A stretch of DNA of 64,000 bases from Megascapheus bottae. Lineage: Eukaryota > Chordata > Mammalia > Rodentia > Geomyidae. Where the stretch lies: assembly GCA_024803745.1 (NCBI GenBank), contig JANJXV010000024.1, positions 13,790,427 to 13,854,426 of the forward strand, read 5' to 3'. The stretch's first letter is position 1. Every line of letters starts with the position of its first letter. Of the stretch, positions 44,268 through 55,074 are shown one piece after another. A model generated the notes under the pieces. That model was not told the DNA's origin. It saw nothing but the letters and a program-made list of their open reading frames with translations, and ran no database searches. A program made the position numbers and the translations under genes.

Positions 44268-44378
44268 GTTCTCAGCAGTTCCAGGCCATTGCCAGCCATG
44301 TCCCACAAACCAGCAGCCACAGCTCCCATCAGTGAAGCACACAATTCAAGTGGACAAAATATTCCAATTTTTCTAATC
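44268..44378 (-). CDS. Candidate internal coding exon, gene unidentified (partial)
   Basis: Read on the minus strand: ATATGTTTTGTTTTTCAG|GATTAG is a strong acceptor, and CTGAGAAC|GTAGGTG is a moderate donor (A at +3, G at +5, T at +6, but C at -1). The 111 nt between are divisible by three. Only one of three frames is open throughout, starting after one base and leaving two, so the exon would be phase-symmetric. It encodes about 36 residues including GIFCPLELCASLMGAVAAGL, a hydrophobic, possibly membrane-associated stretch, then WDMAGNGLELLR. Base composition is clearly richer in G+C than the flanks, and no SINE or L1 overlaps. I do not recognise the protein. It could instead be a decayed exon, a non-coding exon or coincidence. 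Confidence 0.3.
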
Positions 44379-45042
44379 CTGAAAAACAAAACATATGTGT
44401 GAGAAAGAGTAGAGGCACCAGAAAAACAGATCTCTAGTAGGTGACAAGAGGAAATAACCTGTTTTCTCCTTTCTTACTATTTTTCAAATGAGCCTGAACT
44501 CATAGCTTTGGAGGGATAGGTGATCTATGCAGAAATACTTGGAATTAAAATACAAAGGCCTTCTGTTTTAAGAAATCTCTTGGAGGAGAAGTATAAATTG
44601 GAGTAATAAAATGCACATCCTGTATTGTGATCCGACTCTTTATCCTACAGAAACCTGCTGTATCATTCAAATAAAAACATTTTGGAAAGTGAAACGCTGA
44701 GCTTTTGACAGACTGGCTTACTAGACCAACGAACTGGTTTTATTTACTGTGTCTACTTAAACATAAAATAACACTCTACCTTAAAGCAAACTTTTCTAGC
44801 TTTCTTAACATGATATCAATGCTTAAGACATCAACAAATTGATTGTGAAATATACTTATACACTGAGATAATTTAAGAGATTCTCTCATTGTATTTTTCC
44901 TAGAAAAAATTTCAATATGGTCTCAATCCTTTCATTTTTTACAAAGTTGCTACAAGTTTCATTTTAATATTAAAGAAACTGAAATCACCAATCCCTTCAA
45001 GCGGTCCCCTCCCTTATTGACATTCTTCTTAACAAGAAAATG
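44379..45042. other. SINE-free AT-rich stretch beyond the candidate exon
   Basis: No repeat recognised. On the minus strand this lies upstream of the acceptor, with pyrimidine-rich TCTACTCTTTCTCAC about 25-40 bases before it. Confidence 0.4.
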
Positions 45043-45290
45043 TTTGGGGAGTATCCTAACTATTCAGGAAGTTGAGATCTGAGGATCACAGTTCAAAGTC
45101 AGTCCTAGCAGGAAAAGTCCTTGAGACTCTTATCTAATATTAACTACAAGCAAATCAGAAGTGGCCCTGTGGCTCAAAATGTAGCCTTGAGCAGAAAGAG
45201 CTCAGGGACAGGACCCAAGCCCTGAGTTCAAGTCTCATGACTGACTATATATATATATATTGTTGTTGTTGTTGTTGCTGAGTTCTACTA
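45043..45290 (+). repeat. 5'-truncated B1-Geo SINE with (TA)n(TTG)n tail
   Basis: Starts within B1 (CCTAACTATTCAGGAAGTTGAGATCTGAGG), linker CTCTTATCTAATATTAAC, then Geo (CAGAAGTGGCCCTGTGGCTC, CAAGCCCTGAGTTCAAGTC). The tail has become (TA)n then (TTG)n at 45246-45279. Confidence 0.88.
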
Positions 45291-46298
45291 ACAGAGTTCT
45301 ACTAAAAAGAGAGTATTCTCAAATCCATGTTTACACCCAAACTGAGACTGTTTCACCCTGAATATTTTCACTAATACTATCTTTTCCCTAGAAAGGATGG
45401 TGCTTTTTTTCTTTTTCTGCTCCTGCCACTCCATTCCATTCCTCAGGATACACTTCAGCCAAGCTATTTTCCCACTGCATCCTGTCCCTTCCCATCTTGC
45501 TGGAAACTTCCCACACAATTCCAATAGAGCCACCAAACCCTGCAAGGACTGGTGACTTTCTACTATCAGGCTATATTGGCCTTCTCCCAACTCAACCAAA
45601 GCACCAGGTTTCTCTTTCTCTGCTGCAGAGTCATGTTTTCTCCACTGGCTGCTGCTTTGTGGTGGTGGAGGTGGTCTTTTTCTCTCTGAGTTGCTTCCAT
45701 ATGGTTCTAGTCTTTAAGTACTTTGTTTAGGAAGTACTCTATGTCATTCAAAGCTCTCATCCAAACATGAATTTGTGTGTTTTTAGAAGCCTATGTCTAC
45801 CAGACCGTATAAATCTCGTGAGCTACACTAGAGGCTCTATTATTTGCTGTCTGTGAGGAGTCACTGTGACTGTGCAGATGCTTAGACAGGGCAGTAGGGG
45901 AAGAGGAAGAGCTTAATTGTGGTTGCTTTTTCTGTGGTTCGTCTGCCGATTTCTTAGGTTTGTCACTAATTGCCTAACTTTCCAAGGATATCCCTTGAGT
46001 ATACAGGCAAGTGTTTTAAACTTCCCCTTCAAAAGCAAGCATGAATTTTGAGAGCCCTTGGATGTGCCCTTCTAGCTCTAATCCTCAGACTCCAGGTCTC
46101 CACTAGTTCTTACTCTATAGGAAGATCTTATCAATGCAATCTTTTTATGTGCTAAATTAAATTTCACAGATATTCATGAGTTATTCTACTCATGAATGCT
46201 ACAAAGCCTACTTCAGCTCACTAAAGCATTCAAAACTAATTGCATTATTTCCAGAATTACCATCAACCTTAAATTTAATTACCAGAATACAGAAATTT
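45291..46298. other. Unassigned; possible L2-like pyrimidine-rich part
   Basis: The zone 45420-45690 is C/T-rich and recalls L2, without a decisive match. The opposed frames at 45288-45599 (-) and 45497-45730 (+) have no motifs. Confidence 0.35.
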
Positions 46299-46456
46299 TC
46301 ATCAGGCACCAGTGGCTCACATCTGTAATTCTAGCTACTCAGGAGAATGAGATCTGCAGATCACAGTTCCAAGCCAGTTGCTTACCACCAAAGAGCCAGA
46401 AGCAGAGCTGTAGCTCAAGTGGTAAAGCACTAGCCTTGAGCAAAAAAATCTCAGAG

Positions 46457-46498
<42 letters not shown>

Positions 46499-46508
46499 CA
46501 CAAGCACA
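46299..46508 (+). repeat. B1-Geo SINE with (CA)n tail
   Basis: CATCAGGCACCAGTGGCTCACATC, GAGAATGAGATCTGCAGATCACAG (B1), then CCAGAAGCAGAGCTGTAGCTCAAGTGGTAAAGCACTAGCCTTGAGC (Geo start), after which Geo is replaced by a (CA)n of about 50 bases (46457-46504). The apparent Thr/His frame is this microsatellite. Confidence 0.88.
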
Positions 46509-46539
46509 AGATGTTTTTCTTAAGAATCAACATGAATTA

Positions 46540-46668
46540 GGGGGGTGGGGGGAGGGAAATGGGTACCAAGACATGTGAAAGGGTATCAATGTATGTGAAT
46601 TAATGCACCTTCTATCTGGCAAATATCATGTAACCCTTTTACTAATTACAATAAAAAAAATTAAAAAA
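46540..46668 (+). mobile_element. 129-bp LINE-1 3' end with 18-bp TSD
   Basis: Only the last 129 bases of L1 are present: GGGGGGTGGGGGGAGGG, ATGTGAAAGGGTATCAATGTATGTGAATTAATGCACC, ATCATGTAACCC, ACAATAAAAAAAA. AAGAATCAACATGAATTA is repeated exactly at 46522-46539 and 46669-46686. Very short 5'-truncated insertion, little diverged, hence young. Confidence 0.95.
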
Positions 46669-46765
46669 AAGAATCAACATGAATTAATACAGTACTGAAA
46701 AATCATGATCAGGATATGTAGGGATCCAAAGATACTTGAAAATAATCTAGTATAAAAAGCCTGTA

Positions 46766-46852
46766 GAGCGGCTAGAAATGTAGCTCAGTGAGAAGGTACA
46801 TCTACCATTCACTGGAACCTGAATTCAATCTTCAGTACTAAAAAGGAAAAAC
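46766..46852 (+). repeat. ID-type SINE
   Basis: CGGCTAGAAATGTAGCTCAGTGAGAAGG (A-box-like), ATTCACTGGAACCTGAATTCAATCTTCAGTAC, A-rich end. Diverged. Confidence 0.65.
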
Positions 46853-46865
46853 AAAAACCGACAAG

Positions 46866-46955
46866 AACAATACTAATGGTCATCATTAATAAACTACATG
46901 CCAAACATGTCATTTATATTGTCACTTGTAATCTTTATGAAAACACTATGGGGGA
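46866..46955 (-). repeat. MIR fragment
   Basis: ACTACATGCCAAACATGTCATTTATATTGTCACTTGTAATCTTTATGAAAACACTATGGG fits the reverse-strand MIR/L2 '..ATGTGCCAGGCACTGT..ATCTCATTTAATCCTCACAACAACCC'. Confidence 0.5.
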
Positions 46956-47190
46956 GAGGACAATGGAGGGTCACACACATGGAAGAAGAGTGAACAAACA
47001 CAGTCATTTTATTCAATGAACATTATATAAAAACTGGTCTCTATAACTTGAGGGTAGGAATAAGATGGGGAAGATAAAAGACAACAATGGAAGGCATGAC
47101 ACTGATCAAGATACATTATACTCATAACCTAACTTGTGGAAATGAAACCCCTTTGCACAATTATTAGTTTTTTTAATGCAAACAATAAAA
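46956..47190 (+). repeat. Old L1 3' UTR remnant
   Basis: GACACTGATCAAGATACATTATACTCATAACCTAACTTGTGG, then CAATTATTAG and an A-rich end. Related to the string at 28200. Confidence 0.4.
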
Positions 47191-48333
47191 CATCCTGGCA
47201 AAATACCCAAGACGCCTCTGTAAAGTCCCACTGGCACAGCTTCTTACATTGCTGGCAAGGTATAAGTAGGAGAAATTACTGGGCATTTTAATTACATAAA
47301 CAGCTGAAATTTAACATCTGCATAAGAACAACAGTTCTTATACAATGTTGTTTTTCAATTTCTTTTAGTTAACTGATCCTAGCAGACCAAGAGAGTTTTT
47401 CAGTTTAGATTTCCATGGGAAAGATGGGTAGTTGGCTATAGTTGCCTCTCAAGCATTTAGGCACAAGCTATTTCTTCCCTATATCTTGGTTATGGGATCT
47501 TAAATTACTTTCTGCTATGAAAACTTGTAATAATGGACACAAGCCTCAAAAAAATTATTCATGCTATCCATTCCGAAGTGAAGTAGACTTTGGTATGGGC
47601 AAAACCATGAGACCAATTCTTAAAAGTTCTGTGAAAAACACTGACTTCCTTCAAAGCTAAAAGCTTCTCACTAAACAACGAAATAATTTATCTCAACTGG
47701 AGTCCTGTATTTAGAGGGCTAGGGAAAAAAATAGAATGAAATTGACATCTACAGAAAAACCACACCGACAATATCTAATATTTTACAGACAACAAAACTT
47801 AATGGCCCAATTTAACAAGGTAATTTCCTAAATTCCTTTCTTTAGTACAGTTCCAAACAGCAAAAAGGAGCCTCCAGAACCTCTTTCCAATCGCCAGTCC
47901 ATCCTGGGCACACAGCACCTCCCAACTCTGCCTCCCAGAGAACCAAGTCCTCATGAGCTTCACTCCTGATCTTTTACATAGCTGTGGTTGAAGACATTTT
48001 CACTGCGTTCTTTAAACAAAGAGCCACATGACACATTTCTGCTTGAGTTTGGTTCCAGGAAATGTTTGGTCTCTGCAGATGTTTACGTGTTTCTGGTTGT
48101 CAACACATAAAAATCATGTAATTCTGTGTTTCTTGTCCTTGTGTTAGCAACTAGAAGCATAAAAATCAAATATGCTGTCCAAATATGTTCCATGCTGATC
48201 ATGTGAGTACTTAATACTTCAAGTCTTTTTAAAGTGAGGCTGTTTTTAGTTCTAATAATATTTTGCCTTTTGCACTGAAATGTTCAAGTTACTTTATAAG
48301 TATTTTCGAAAGCATGAAGTTATTTTTTCTTTT
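47191..48333. other. Unassigned 1.1-kb stretch
   Basis: No interspersed repeat recognised and no motif-bearing frame. AT-rich except 47870-47960. Confidence 0.4.
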
Positions 48334-48828
48334 TTTCATATATTTTATTGTAATTAATAAAAGGGTTACATTATATTCACCAGATAGAAGGTGCATTAAT
48401 TCACATACATTGATACCCTTTCTCATGTCTTGGTCCCCATTGCCCTCCCCCACCCCCATCTTGTTTTCCTCCCTTTCCTATCCAACTTCAAATAATCAAA
48501 TATGCATATATATAATATATCAGATAACCAGGTGAAATACTGTAACAATATGAGATAACCAAGGACAGCAAAAGAGATGAGAGATAACATAATACATTAA
48601 GGACAACAATCACTCATTATGTGGCTTTTGTTTCTATATCCTGGAGGTCCTCTCATTTAGCATCATTCTATATGGCCTTATGTATCTAGGTTTTGTTCTA
48701 CTGTAAATCTCTGCTAGGAGAACCCAAGGTTTCTACTGATTATGACAAATGAGGGAAACCATTGAGCCTATGTTTCTTTGAGTCTGGCTTACTTCATTTA
48801 ATATGATTTTTTTCTAAGTCTTTCCATT
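48334..48828 (-). mobile_element. LINE-1 3' UTR, 5' truncated
   Basis: TATTTTATTGTAATTAATAAAAGGGTTACATTATATTCACCAGATAGAAGG, TACCCTTTCTCATGTCTTGG, a C-rich tract, ATATATCAGATAACCAGG, AGCCTATGTTTCTTTGAGTCTGGCTTAC, ending at the CTTTCCATTTC of the ORF2 end. No clear TSD seen. Confidence 0.9.
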
Positions 48829-49635
48829 TCGAAAAGGTATATGTTTTTGCACACTGCCATTTTTTAAATATATAAGACATATATAATATGGACCTGCAAG
48901 TTTCAGGTAAAATGAAAGAGAGAAAAGAACTGGCATTTTTCCACTGAGAAAATACATAGGCTCAGAACATCATCCTAAAGAACCTCCTTCATAAACAACC
49001 CTCTACCCTCTTTTTAATTCAAACTCCTCCACTAGCTTGAAGATACTCAAAATATACTTAGTTGAATGTCCCTAGCAATACTTTCAAGCCCAAAGTTCTT
49101 ATAAATAAATCTTAAATTTCTTCAAATATCATTTTGAAAAACATTTTAAAAATGCAAGCAAAGTGCCTTCATGATAATGGACATTGTCAGACCTTCCATC
49201 TGGTGACATGGCATGTTACCTGGGTATATGCTGTGATTGGGTGGAGACACTGGTATAAAGCTCCTTCACTTGATTATAGGTGGGTGGGCCACATTGAAAG
49301 TGGCTAAGTATCAACAAAAACCTTGAATTTATTACCCTTAAAAAACAGACAAAGTCCCAGGCCAGAGGATTAAACTGAGCTATAAATTTGGCCCTTCCAG
49401 GGGTGGGAAGCTTTTTCTCTGTCAAGCTACTAGACATTAATAACATAATTCCTAGGCCATATGATGTTATTAATATAGGCAGACAGTCAAGGGAAGATGA
49501 AACACATAGAGGAAGGAAGTGTATGTGTCTGTTCTGTCATGTTCCAAATGATTTTGAGAGTTACATGGCTAGCAGGCTCGATGTTCCCCCATCGTTGAGA
49601 AAGGGAAAATCAATTAATTAAAAGAATAATTCTAT
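48829..49635. other. Unassigned sequence
   Basis: No repeat recognised. Overlapping opposed frames at 49216-49446 and 49388-49621 have no motifs. Confidence 0.4.
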
Positions 49636-49636
49636 G

Positions 49637-49821
49637 GGGCCAGGAGTTTGGCCTACTGGTAGAGTGCTTGCCTAGCATGCACGAAGACCATGGTTTGATT
49701 CCTTGGTGTCACATACATAGAAAAAAGCCGGAAGTGGTGCTGAGGCTCAAGTGGTGGAGAAAGTCCAAGGACAGTGCTCAGACTCTAAGCTCAAGCCCAG
49801 GACTGGCAAAAAAAAAAAAAT
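49637..49821 (+). mobile_element. IDL-Geo SINE
   Basis: GGCCAGGAGTTTGGCCTACTGGTAGAGTGCTTGCC, GTTTGATTCCTTGGTGTCAC (IDL), GCCGGAAGTGGTGCTGAGGCTCAAGTGG, CAAGCCCAGGACTGGC (Geo), A13 tail. A Geo segment (TAGAGCTCTAGCCTTGA) is deleted. AGAATAATTC/AAATAATCC is a weak TSD. Confidence 0.92.
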
Positions 49822-50033
49822 AATCCCGGCTATGATGAGAAGGTGAATCTCAAGAGAAATATAACATGCTAGTACTCAAATCTGAGTACTAGTCTTCTAG
49901 TAGGGCATTTTATATACAATATACTAGAGTCTTCAGTTTTACCCATGAAATCCATACTAACTAGTTCACTAGCAGTTTTCTTTTGGCATCTAACATACAG
50001 AGTAAAAATACAAATCTCTCTGGATACATACGT

Positions 50034-50084
50034 ACGTGTGTGTGTGTGTGTGTGTGTGTGCATATATATATATATATATATAAT
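50034..50084. repeat. Microsatellite (TG)n(TA)n
   Basis: ACGTGTGTG.. then CATATATATAT..; adjacent (GTAC)-rich start TACATACGTACG. It drives several spurious frames on both strands. Confidence 0.95.
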
Positions 50085-50127
50085 AAAACCCAGAAGTATA
50101 ACAGGACTTCTTGTATTGATGAAAAAG

Positions 50128-50205
50128 ATATCTGTATACTATCAAATATAGTAGCCACTAGTTACACGTGACCAAGAATGTTATTTATTTATTAATTTAT
50201 TTATA
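50128..50205 (+). repeat. hAT-type DNA transposon remnant
   Basis: GTATACTATCAAATATAGTAGCCACTAGTTACACGTGACCAAG matches 'CTGTCCAATATAGTAGCCACTAGCCACATGTGGC' of the same family as the copy at 26230. The 3' part is lost in AT-rich DNA. Confidence 0.55.
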
Positions 50206-51300
50206 GCATAAACTGACCTAGCCCAAGGTCTTGAGCAGTGAGTTAGTGCTCTGCTGCCAGGAATTTTTAGCTACATTTAATAAACATCATAAAATAGCAA
50301 ATACCTAATTAGTACCTATCCCTATACCTTAATAAGCATCTTAAAATAGTCTACTTAGTATATATATATATTGAGTATATATTTATATGAGATATATTTT
50401 ATTTTTTTAGAATAGCAAATACCATCATTTAGTATGAGTCTAAATATTTAAGTTTGGAAGAAAAACCACTTTGAGGTTTTCTATATAAACTATACCAATT
50501 TTTAAAGGATAGCATATTATACTATGCTTATTTTATGATCAAACTTGTAGTCAATGGAAATATTATCTAATAAGTAAAATTATATATTAGGGGTGATGAG
50601 AGTTACAAACTTAGCCTAGTAAACATTTTGTTTCTGTATTTTGCTTGGATGCCTTGCAAAATGCCCTGTGAGACGTCAAACCACATTTTGGATCACCCCA
50701 ATCACTAAAGGCCTTGCAGCAGCAGCTTCTCAAGAGACCTCGGAAAGAGCTGGTACCAAAGCTTAGTGTAGCTCCTTTTTCTCTGGGAGAGCTACACAAC
50801 CTGCTCTCCTCTCTGGCATCTAGATGACAGCTCTGGAAACGCCATCACAAGGGTGGGAGCACAGCCATGCAGCTTACAGCCTCCCATTTCACACAGAAGC
50901 CAGTAGGGCATTTGATGGGCTTACTTGCAGCTTCTAGTTCTCATGAACAGCAAGCCCACTTCTAAGGATTCCTAGTAAAGCTCAAAGCTACAGCCTCACA
51001 ACAAGCTTGAGAGTTCACACACAGACCCTCCCTAGTCAGATCCATATACCTAACGGAGGTCACGCTGATCACAACAACGTTACCTAGCAACATGAGTCAA
51101 CTTTTCCCTTTTATCAGCATTCAGAGGAATTGAGAAGAAAACGTATACAAGGTAAAATTTGTCCTTAAAAAATGACAGGTTATTTTGTTCACTCTTTAGC
51201 TATCTTCATATTTGTAAAAAAAAAAAAAAAGAAAGAAAGAAAAGAAAGAAAATCTTAGCATAAAGAGAATAGAAAGGAAGCTTGTTAACTTCATAACAAA
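50206..51300. other. Unassigned; AT-rich, then a balanced 50620-51080 part
   Basis: The second half is locally richer in G+C with no recognisable repeat. The minus frame 50611-50799 lacks motifs. A poly(A)/(GAAA)n run sits at 51218-51252. Confidence 0.4.
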
Positions 51301-51326
51301 AACTACAACAAAAATCACAATATGTG

Positions 51327-51526
51327 AGACCAGGAGTGTGGCCTAGTGATAGAGTGCTCGCCTAGCATGCACAAAGTACTGGGTTTGATTCCTCGGTACC
51401 ACATACATGGAAAATGCCGAAATGGCACTGTGGTTCAAGTGGCAGAGCACTAGCCTTGAACTGAAAGTGTCCAAGGACAGTGCCCAGGCTCCAAGTTCAA
51501 GCCCCAGTACTGGTAAAAAAAAAAAA
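51327..51526 (+). mobile_element. IDL-Geo SINE with short TSD
   Basis: ACCAGGAGTGTGGCCTAGTGATAGAGTGC, GGGTTTGATTCCTCGGTACCAC (IDL), GCACTGTGGTTCAAGTGGCAGAGCACTAGCCTTGAAC, TTCAAGCCCCAGTACTGG (Geo), A tail. AAATCACAAT on both sides. Confidence 0.93.
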
Positions 51527-51583
51527 TCACAATTGCTAAATAATAGGGATATTTCCTTAAAACATTAAGAAATGCAATAAAGA

Positions 51584-51786
51584 GGAGCTGGGAATTTGGC
51601 CTAGTGGTAGAGGGCTTGCCTAAGCATGCACAAAGACTCAGGTTTGATTCCTTGGTACCACATATACAGAAAAAGCCATAAGTGGTGTTGTGGCTCAAGT
51701 GGTAGAGCTAGCCTTGAGAAAGCCCAAAGACAGCACTCAGACCCTGAGTCAAGCCCCAGAACTGGCAAAAATAAATAAATAAATGA
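51584..51786 (+). mobile_element. IDL-Geo SINE with 17-bp TSD
   Basis: GAGCTGGGAATTTGGCCTAGTGGTAGAGGGC, GGTTTGATTCCTTGGTACCAC, TGGCTCAAGTGGTAGAGCTAGCC, CCAGAACTGGC, tail (AAAT)n. AAGAAATGCAATAAAGA at 51567-51583 and 51787-51803. Confidence 0.95.
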
Positions 51787-51957
51787 AAGAAATGCAATAA
51801 AGATAACCACAATTATCAGTTACAAAATAAGAGGTCTTAGTCAATACAATAAAAAGTTATGAAAATAAAAATTGAAATGAATCTGGTTTTAACCTTCAAA
51901 TATAATTATTCATATAAAAGACTATAAAGAAAAATATTACAATAAAATAAGTTCAGA

Positions 51958-52172
51958 GCAGCTGAGTGCAGTGGCTCTCACCTGTAATCCCAGCTACTCA
52001 GGAGGCGGAGATGAGGATAACGCCTCAATTAATAGGCTGGCTTTGGTAGTCCATCCCTGTGGTCTCCACTACACAGAAGGTCATATGCAGGAGGGTCATG
52101 GTCTGAGGCCACCCCTGAACAGAAATAAAAAACCTTTCCTAAAAAGTAATTATGGCAAAAAAAAAAAAGGCG
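51958..52172 (+). repeat. B1-type dimer SINE
   Basis: GCTGAGTGCAGTGGCTCTCACCTGTAATCCCAGCTACTCAGGAGG (B1), CCTCAATTAATAGG, then a second B1-like start (GGCTGGCTTTGGTAGTCCATCCCTGTGGTC), ending in an A run. Confidence 0.75.
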
Positions 52173-52214
52173 GAGGGAAGCATGCCTTAAGTGGAAGGAT
52201 ACATTTAAACACTA

Positions 52215-52268
52215 GTACAGCTGCATCATTATCATCATCATCATCACCATCATCTTTATCATCATCAT
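52215..52268. repeat. (ATC)n trinucleotide repeat, imperfect
   Basis: ATTATCATCATCATCATCACCATCATC and ATCATCATCATGG units. Gives a poly-Ser frame. Confidence 0.9.
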
Positions 52269-52702
52269 GGGTAGGAGGAGGAGGAAAGAGAAAAAAAGAA
52301 GGGGTACAGATATGAAAATTCATCAGTTACTAGGTACTGTAACTATGCTTTGTTTCCAAAGCCACAAAGGTAAACAAGATGAGTCCCTGCTGTCACAGCA
52401 TTCGTTTATTCAACTGTGGTACTGACAACCTGCAGAACAGTGTGACATGTCCATGCCAGGAAACAGGTATTCAGGGAACTGGAAAAGTCCTAGACAATAA
52501 TAGTAATGGCTTATTCCCCCCTCTCCTTCATTTCCTCTTGCTTTCTTCATTCTCCCACTCACCCTTCCTTCCTTGTCTCTCTTCCTTTCCTCTATTTCTC
52601 TTCCTCTCCTCAGATGTTTAAACTGAAACTCTGAAGCCTGATGACCTAGCTAAATGTCTTTGACTGAAAATAGAAAAAAATCTCAAATAAAGCAAGATTC
52701 AT

Positions 52703-52951
52703 TATTTTTTTAATTTGTATTGTAATGTATAGAGGTTACAGTTATATTTGCCAGATAGTAGGTGCATTAATTCTCACACATTGATATGCCTTCTCATGTT
52801 TTTGTCCCCATTTTCCTCTCCCCATCCCCTACCAATCATCATGTTTTCGTCCCTTCCCTTTCCTATTTCAAATAAACAAATAAAGGTATATAGAATATGC
52901 CAGGTAATGAAGTTAGATACTGTAACAATTTCTCTTCTCTTTTGTTGCAAA
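52703..52951 (-). mobile_element. LINE-1 3' end, 5' truncated, short TSD
   Basis: TGTATTGTAATGTATAGAGGTTACAG, TTGCCAGATAGTAGGTGC, CCCTTTCCTATTTCAAATAAACAAAT, CAGGTAATGAAGTTAGATACTGTAAC, TCTTCTCTTTTGTTGC. ATTCATTATT flanks on both sides. Same tail subtype as 2093 and 34556. Confidence 0.88.
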
Positions 52952-53344
52952 ATTCATTATTCTTATCAAACAAGAAATCCTAATGGAGAATGGCTTAGTG
53001 ATGTCAGCTAAGGAAAAAGTTCCAGTTGTCTTTCTGCCCTTCCATCCTCAGTGGGGCAACTAGTCTTTGGCTGCCTTGGTTACAGATGGCCATATCTGAC
53101 AAGCAGAAAGAACTTCTGAAGTTCTACGGTAGTAAATCTACGGTAGTAGAAATCTTTATGTTTTATATCCAGAACTTGGTCCAATGTTCAGGTTCAAAGC
53201 AAATCAACCAGCCAGACTGGAATCCTCATGATAGCTGGAGATTGTGAGTTGGGCCTGAGCACCCACTTTACTCAAAATGTTCAAACCTGCAGAAAGAGCA
53301 GATTCTTTATCAAACTGGGCTTCTGTTAAAAGACGAAATGGCAA

Positions 53345-53414
53345 GCCAGGTGTTATGATGCATGTCCATAATCCCAGCACTGGGAAGGCAGAGGCAGGAA
53401 GATCTCAAAGAAAA
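53345..53414 (+). repeat. B1 fragment
   Basis: GCCAGGTGTTATGATGCATGTCCATAATCCCAGCACTGGGAAGGCAGAGGCAGGAAGATC is the first half of a B1 with close match; then it stops. Confidence 0.85.
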
Positions 53415-54890
53415 CAACCCTACTGCCAGGAAAATGGTAGTTCCTTTGTTAGTACCAACATTACATTTAACACTAACACAAAACACAACAAAGTAACGTC
53501 GTGCATACACAGAAATATAGATACATAGATATATGGATATAGATATTTTAATCAAGAAAAATGACAAAATATGGTTTGGACTAAACTCAAAGACTGGGAG
53601 ATCTCAAAGTAACAGAGTTAAAGATCGGGCTAATGAATAATTATAGGTTGTTCTAAAAGAAGAGACTTAGAACGTGACAATTTATGTTTAGAAGCAGAAA
53701 CTAAAAACTCAGAGGTGAAAAGGTATACTGGGAGAAGGGTGTTTCCTGATACCCAAGCCCCAGTGCCTGTAGTTAAGTTCAAAGGCACTAAACAACATAT
53801 TTATTTTCGATTAACACAATGGACTAGAGGAATATGAGCTAACAATTGTGGTTGGTCAGCCACTCATGCTTAACTGAGAACTGGATCCAGATAGTCAACA
53901 TTCAAAAATTTAAGTACAGCCTTGAAGAGCAGTGATTTTATACCGGCATAAATATTTTACTTGGTTTATTTACAATAGCTGTCACAAGCTCAAAAGGAAG
54001 CAGTGTTGTATATGTCAGAGTCCCTTGTAAGTACTATATGAAAAACAGTGTAATATCTATAATTTAGCTTCTCGGATCCTGTGCTTTAAGCTTTCGGAGC
54101 TCTTTAATGGGGCTATCCCCCAAGTTTTCTGTTCCAAGTGTAATGAGAAAGATGCAGAACTAAAGCTGCATTTACCACAGCTCTAGTCTCTGTGGCCTCC
54201 TAGCGCTGGCCTTCTGGAATGACAGCCTTGTGAATGTTAATACTTAAGAAAGTTCTGGAGTGAATTCTATTATTACTAGCAAAACTCTTTACACTTTCTA
54301 TATTTTTCCCCACACAACACTCCCAAAAGTAGTACCCCAGATACTATCTACAATCTTACCAAATCTATAAATGAGGTACATAAAAGTGTCTGAGAAACCA
54401 CGTCATTAGCACGTACGTTTCCATTATTCTTCCTGCACTCATCTATGGGAACAACTTTCAAGATTCTTTTATTATGGTTTGTTTCAAGTAAGATTTTAAT
54501 TATTGTTTGTTCATAACCTTGCATATCATTCAGCCTTTATTGTATCCTAGCAACTTCACTCACTCTGCTTCCCCATGACTAGTCACGATAAAAAGCAATT
54601 GGTGTGCCTGCCTGGTAGAAGTTTCATACTTGACTGAGTTCTTGCTTAGTCACACAAATAGGGTCTCAGAGTTCCTCTAGAGGCAACAGGGATGCTTCAA
54701 CTAGCTCAAGGGAAAGCCCCAAGGTCAGACAGGACTGCTGGTTAGCAATGCAGTCCACTAATGATGTGGTCAGCACAAAAACACCAAGATGGCAGTTTCA
54801 TGGAACCCTAATCTTTTACACATAAGTCATGTAACTGTGGGGAAAAATTTAAGAATGAATAAGGAACAATATCATAAGATCTAGATTATT
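53415..54890. other. Unassigned 1.5-kb stretch
   Basis: No repeat or motif-bearing frame recognised. Confidence 0.4.
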
Positions 54891-54892
54891 AA

Positions 54893-55074
54893 TTTTTTGC
54901 CAGTTATGGGCCTTGAACTCAGGGCCTAAGCACTGTCCTTGGGCTTTCTCAAGGCTAGAGCTATACCACTTGAGCCACAGCAATACTTCCAGCTTTTTTC
55001 TTTGTATATGGTACTAAGGAATCGAACCCGGGTCTTCATGCAAGCACTCTACCACTAGGCCAAACTCCTGGCCA
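54893..55074 (-). mobile_element. IDL-Geo SINE
   Basis: GCCAGTTATGGGCCTTGAACTCAGGGCC, CTCAAGGCTAGAGCTATACCACTTGAGCCAC (Geo), ATATGGTACTAAGGAATCGAACCCGGG, GCAAGCACTCTACCACTAGGCCAAACTCCTGGCC (IDL). The GCATGCTAG part is missing. AGATTATT lies on both sides. Confidence 0.93.

Noticed and set aside
53026..53247. Possible exon after GCCCTTCCATCCTCAG
   Set aside because: Good acceptor, but the only nearby donor (ACG|GTAGTA) is weak and sits in a small local duplication (TCTACGGTAGTA twice); peptide unrecognised.
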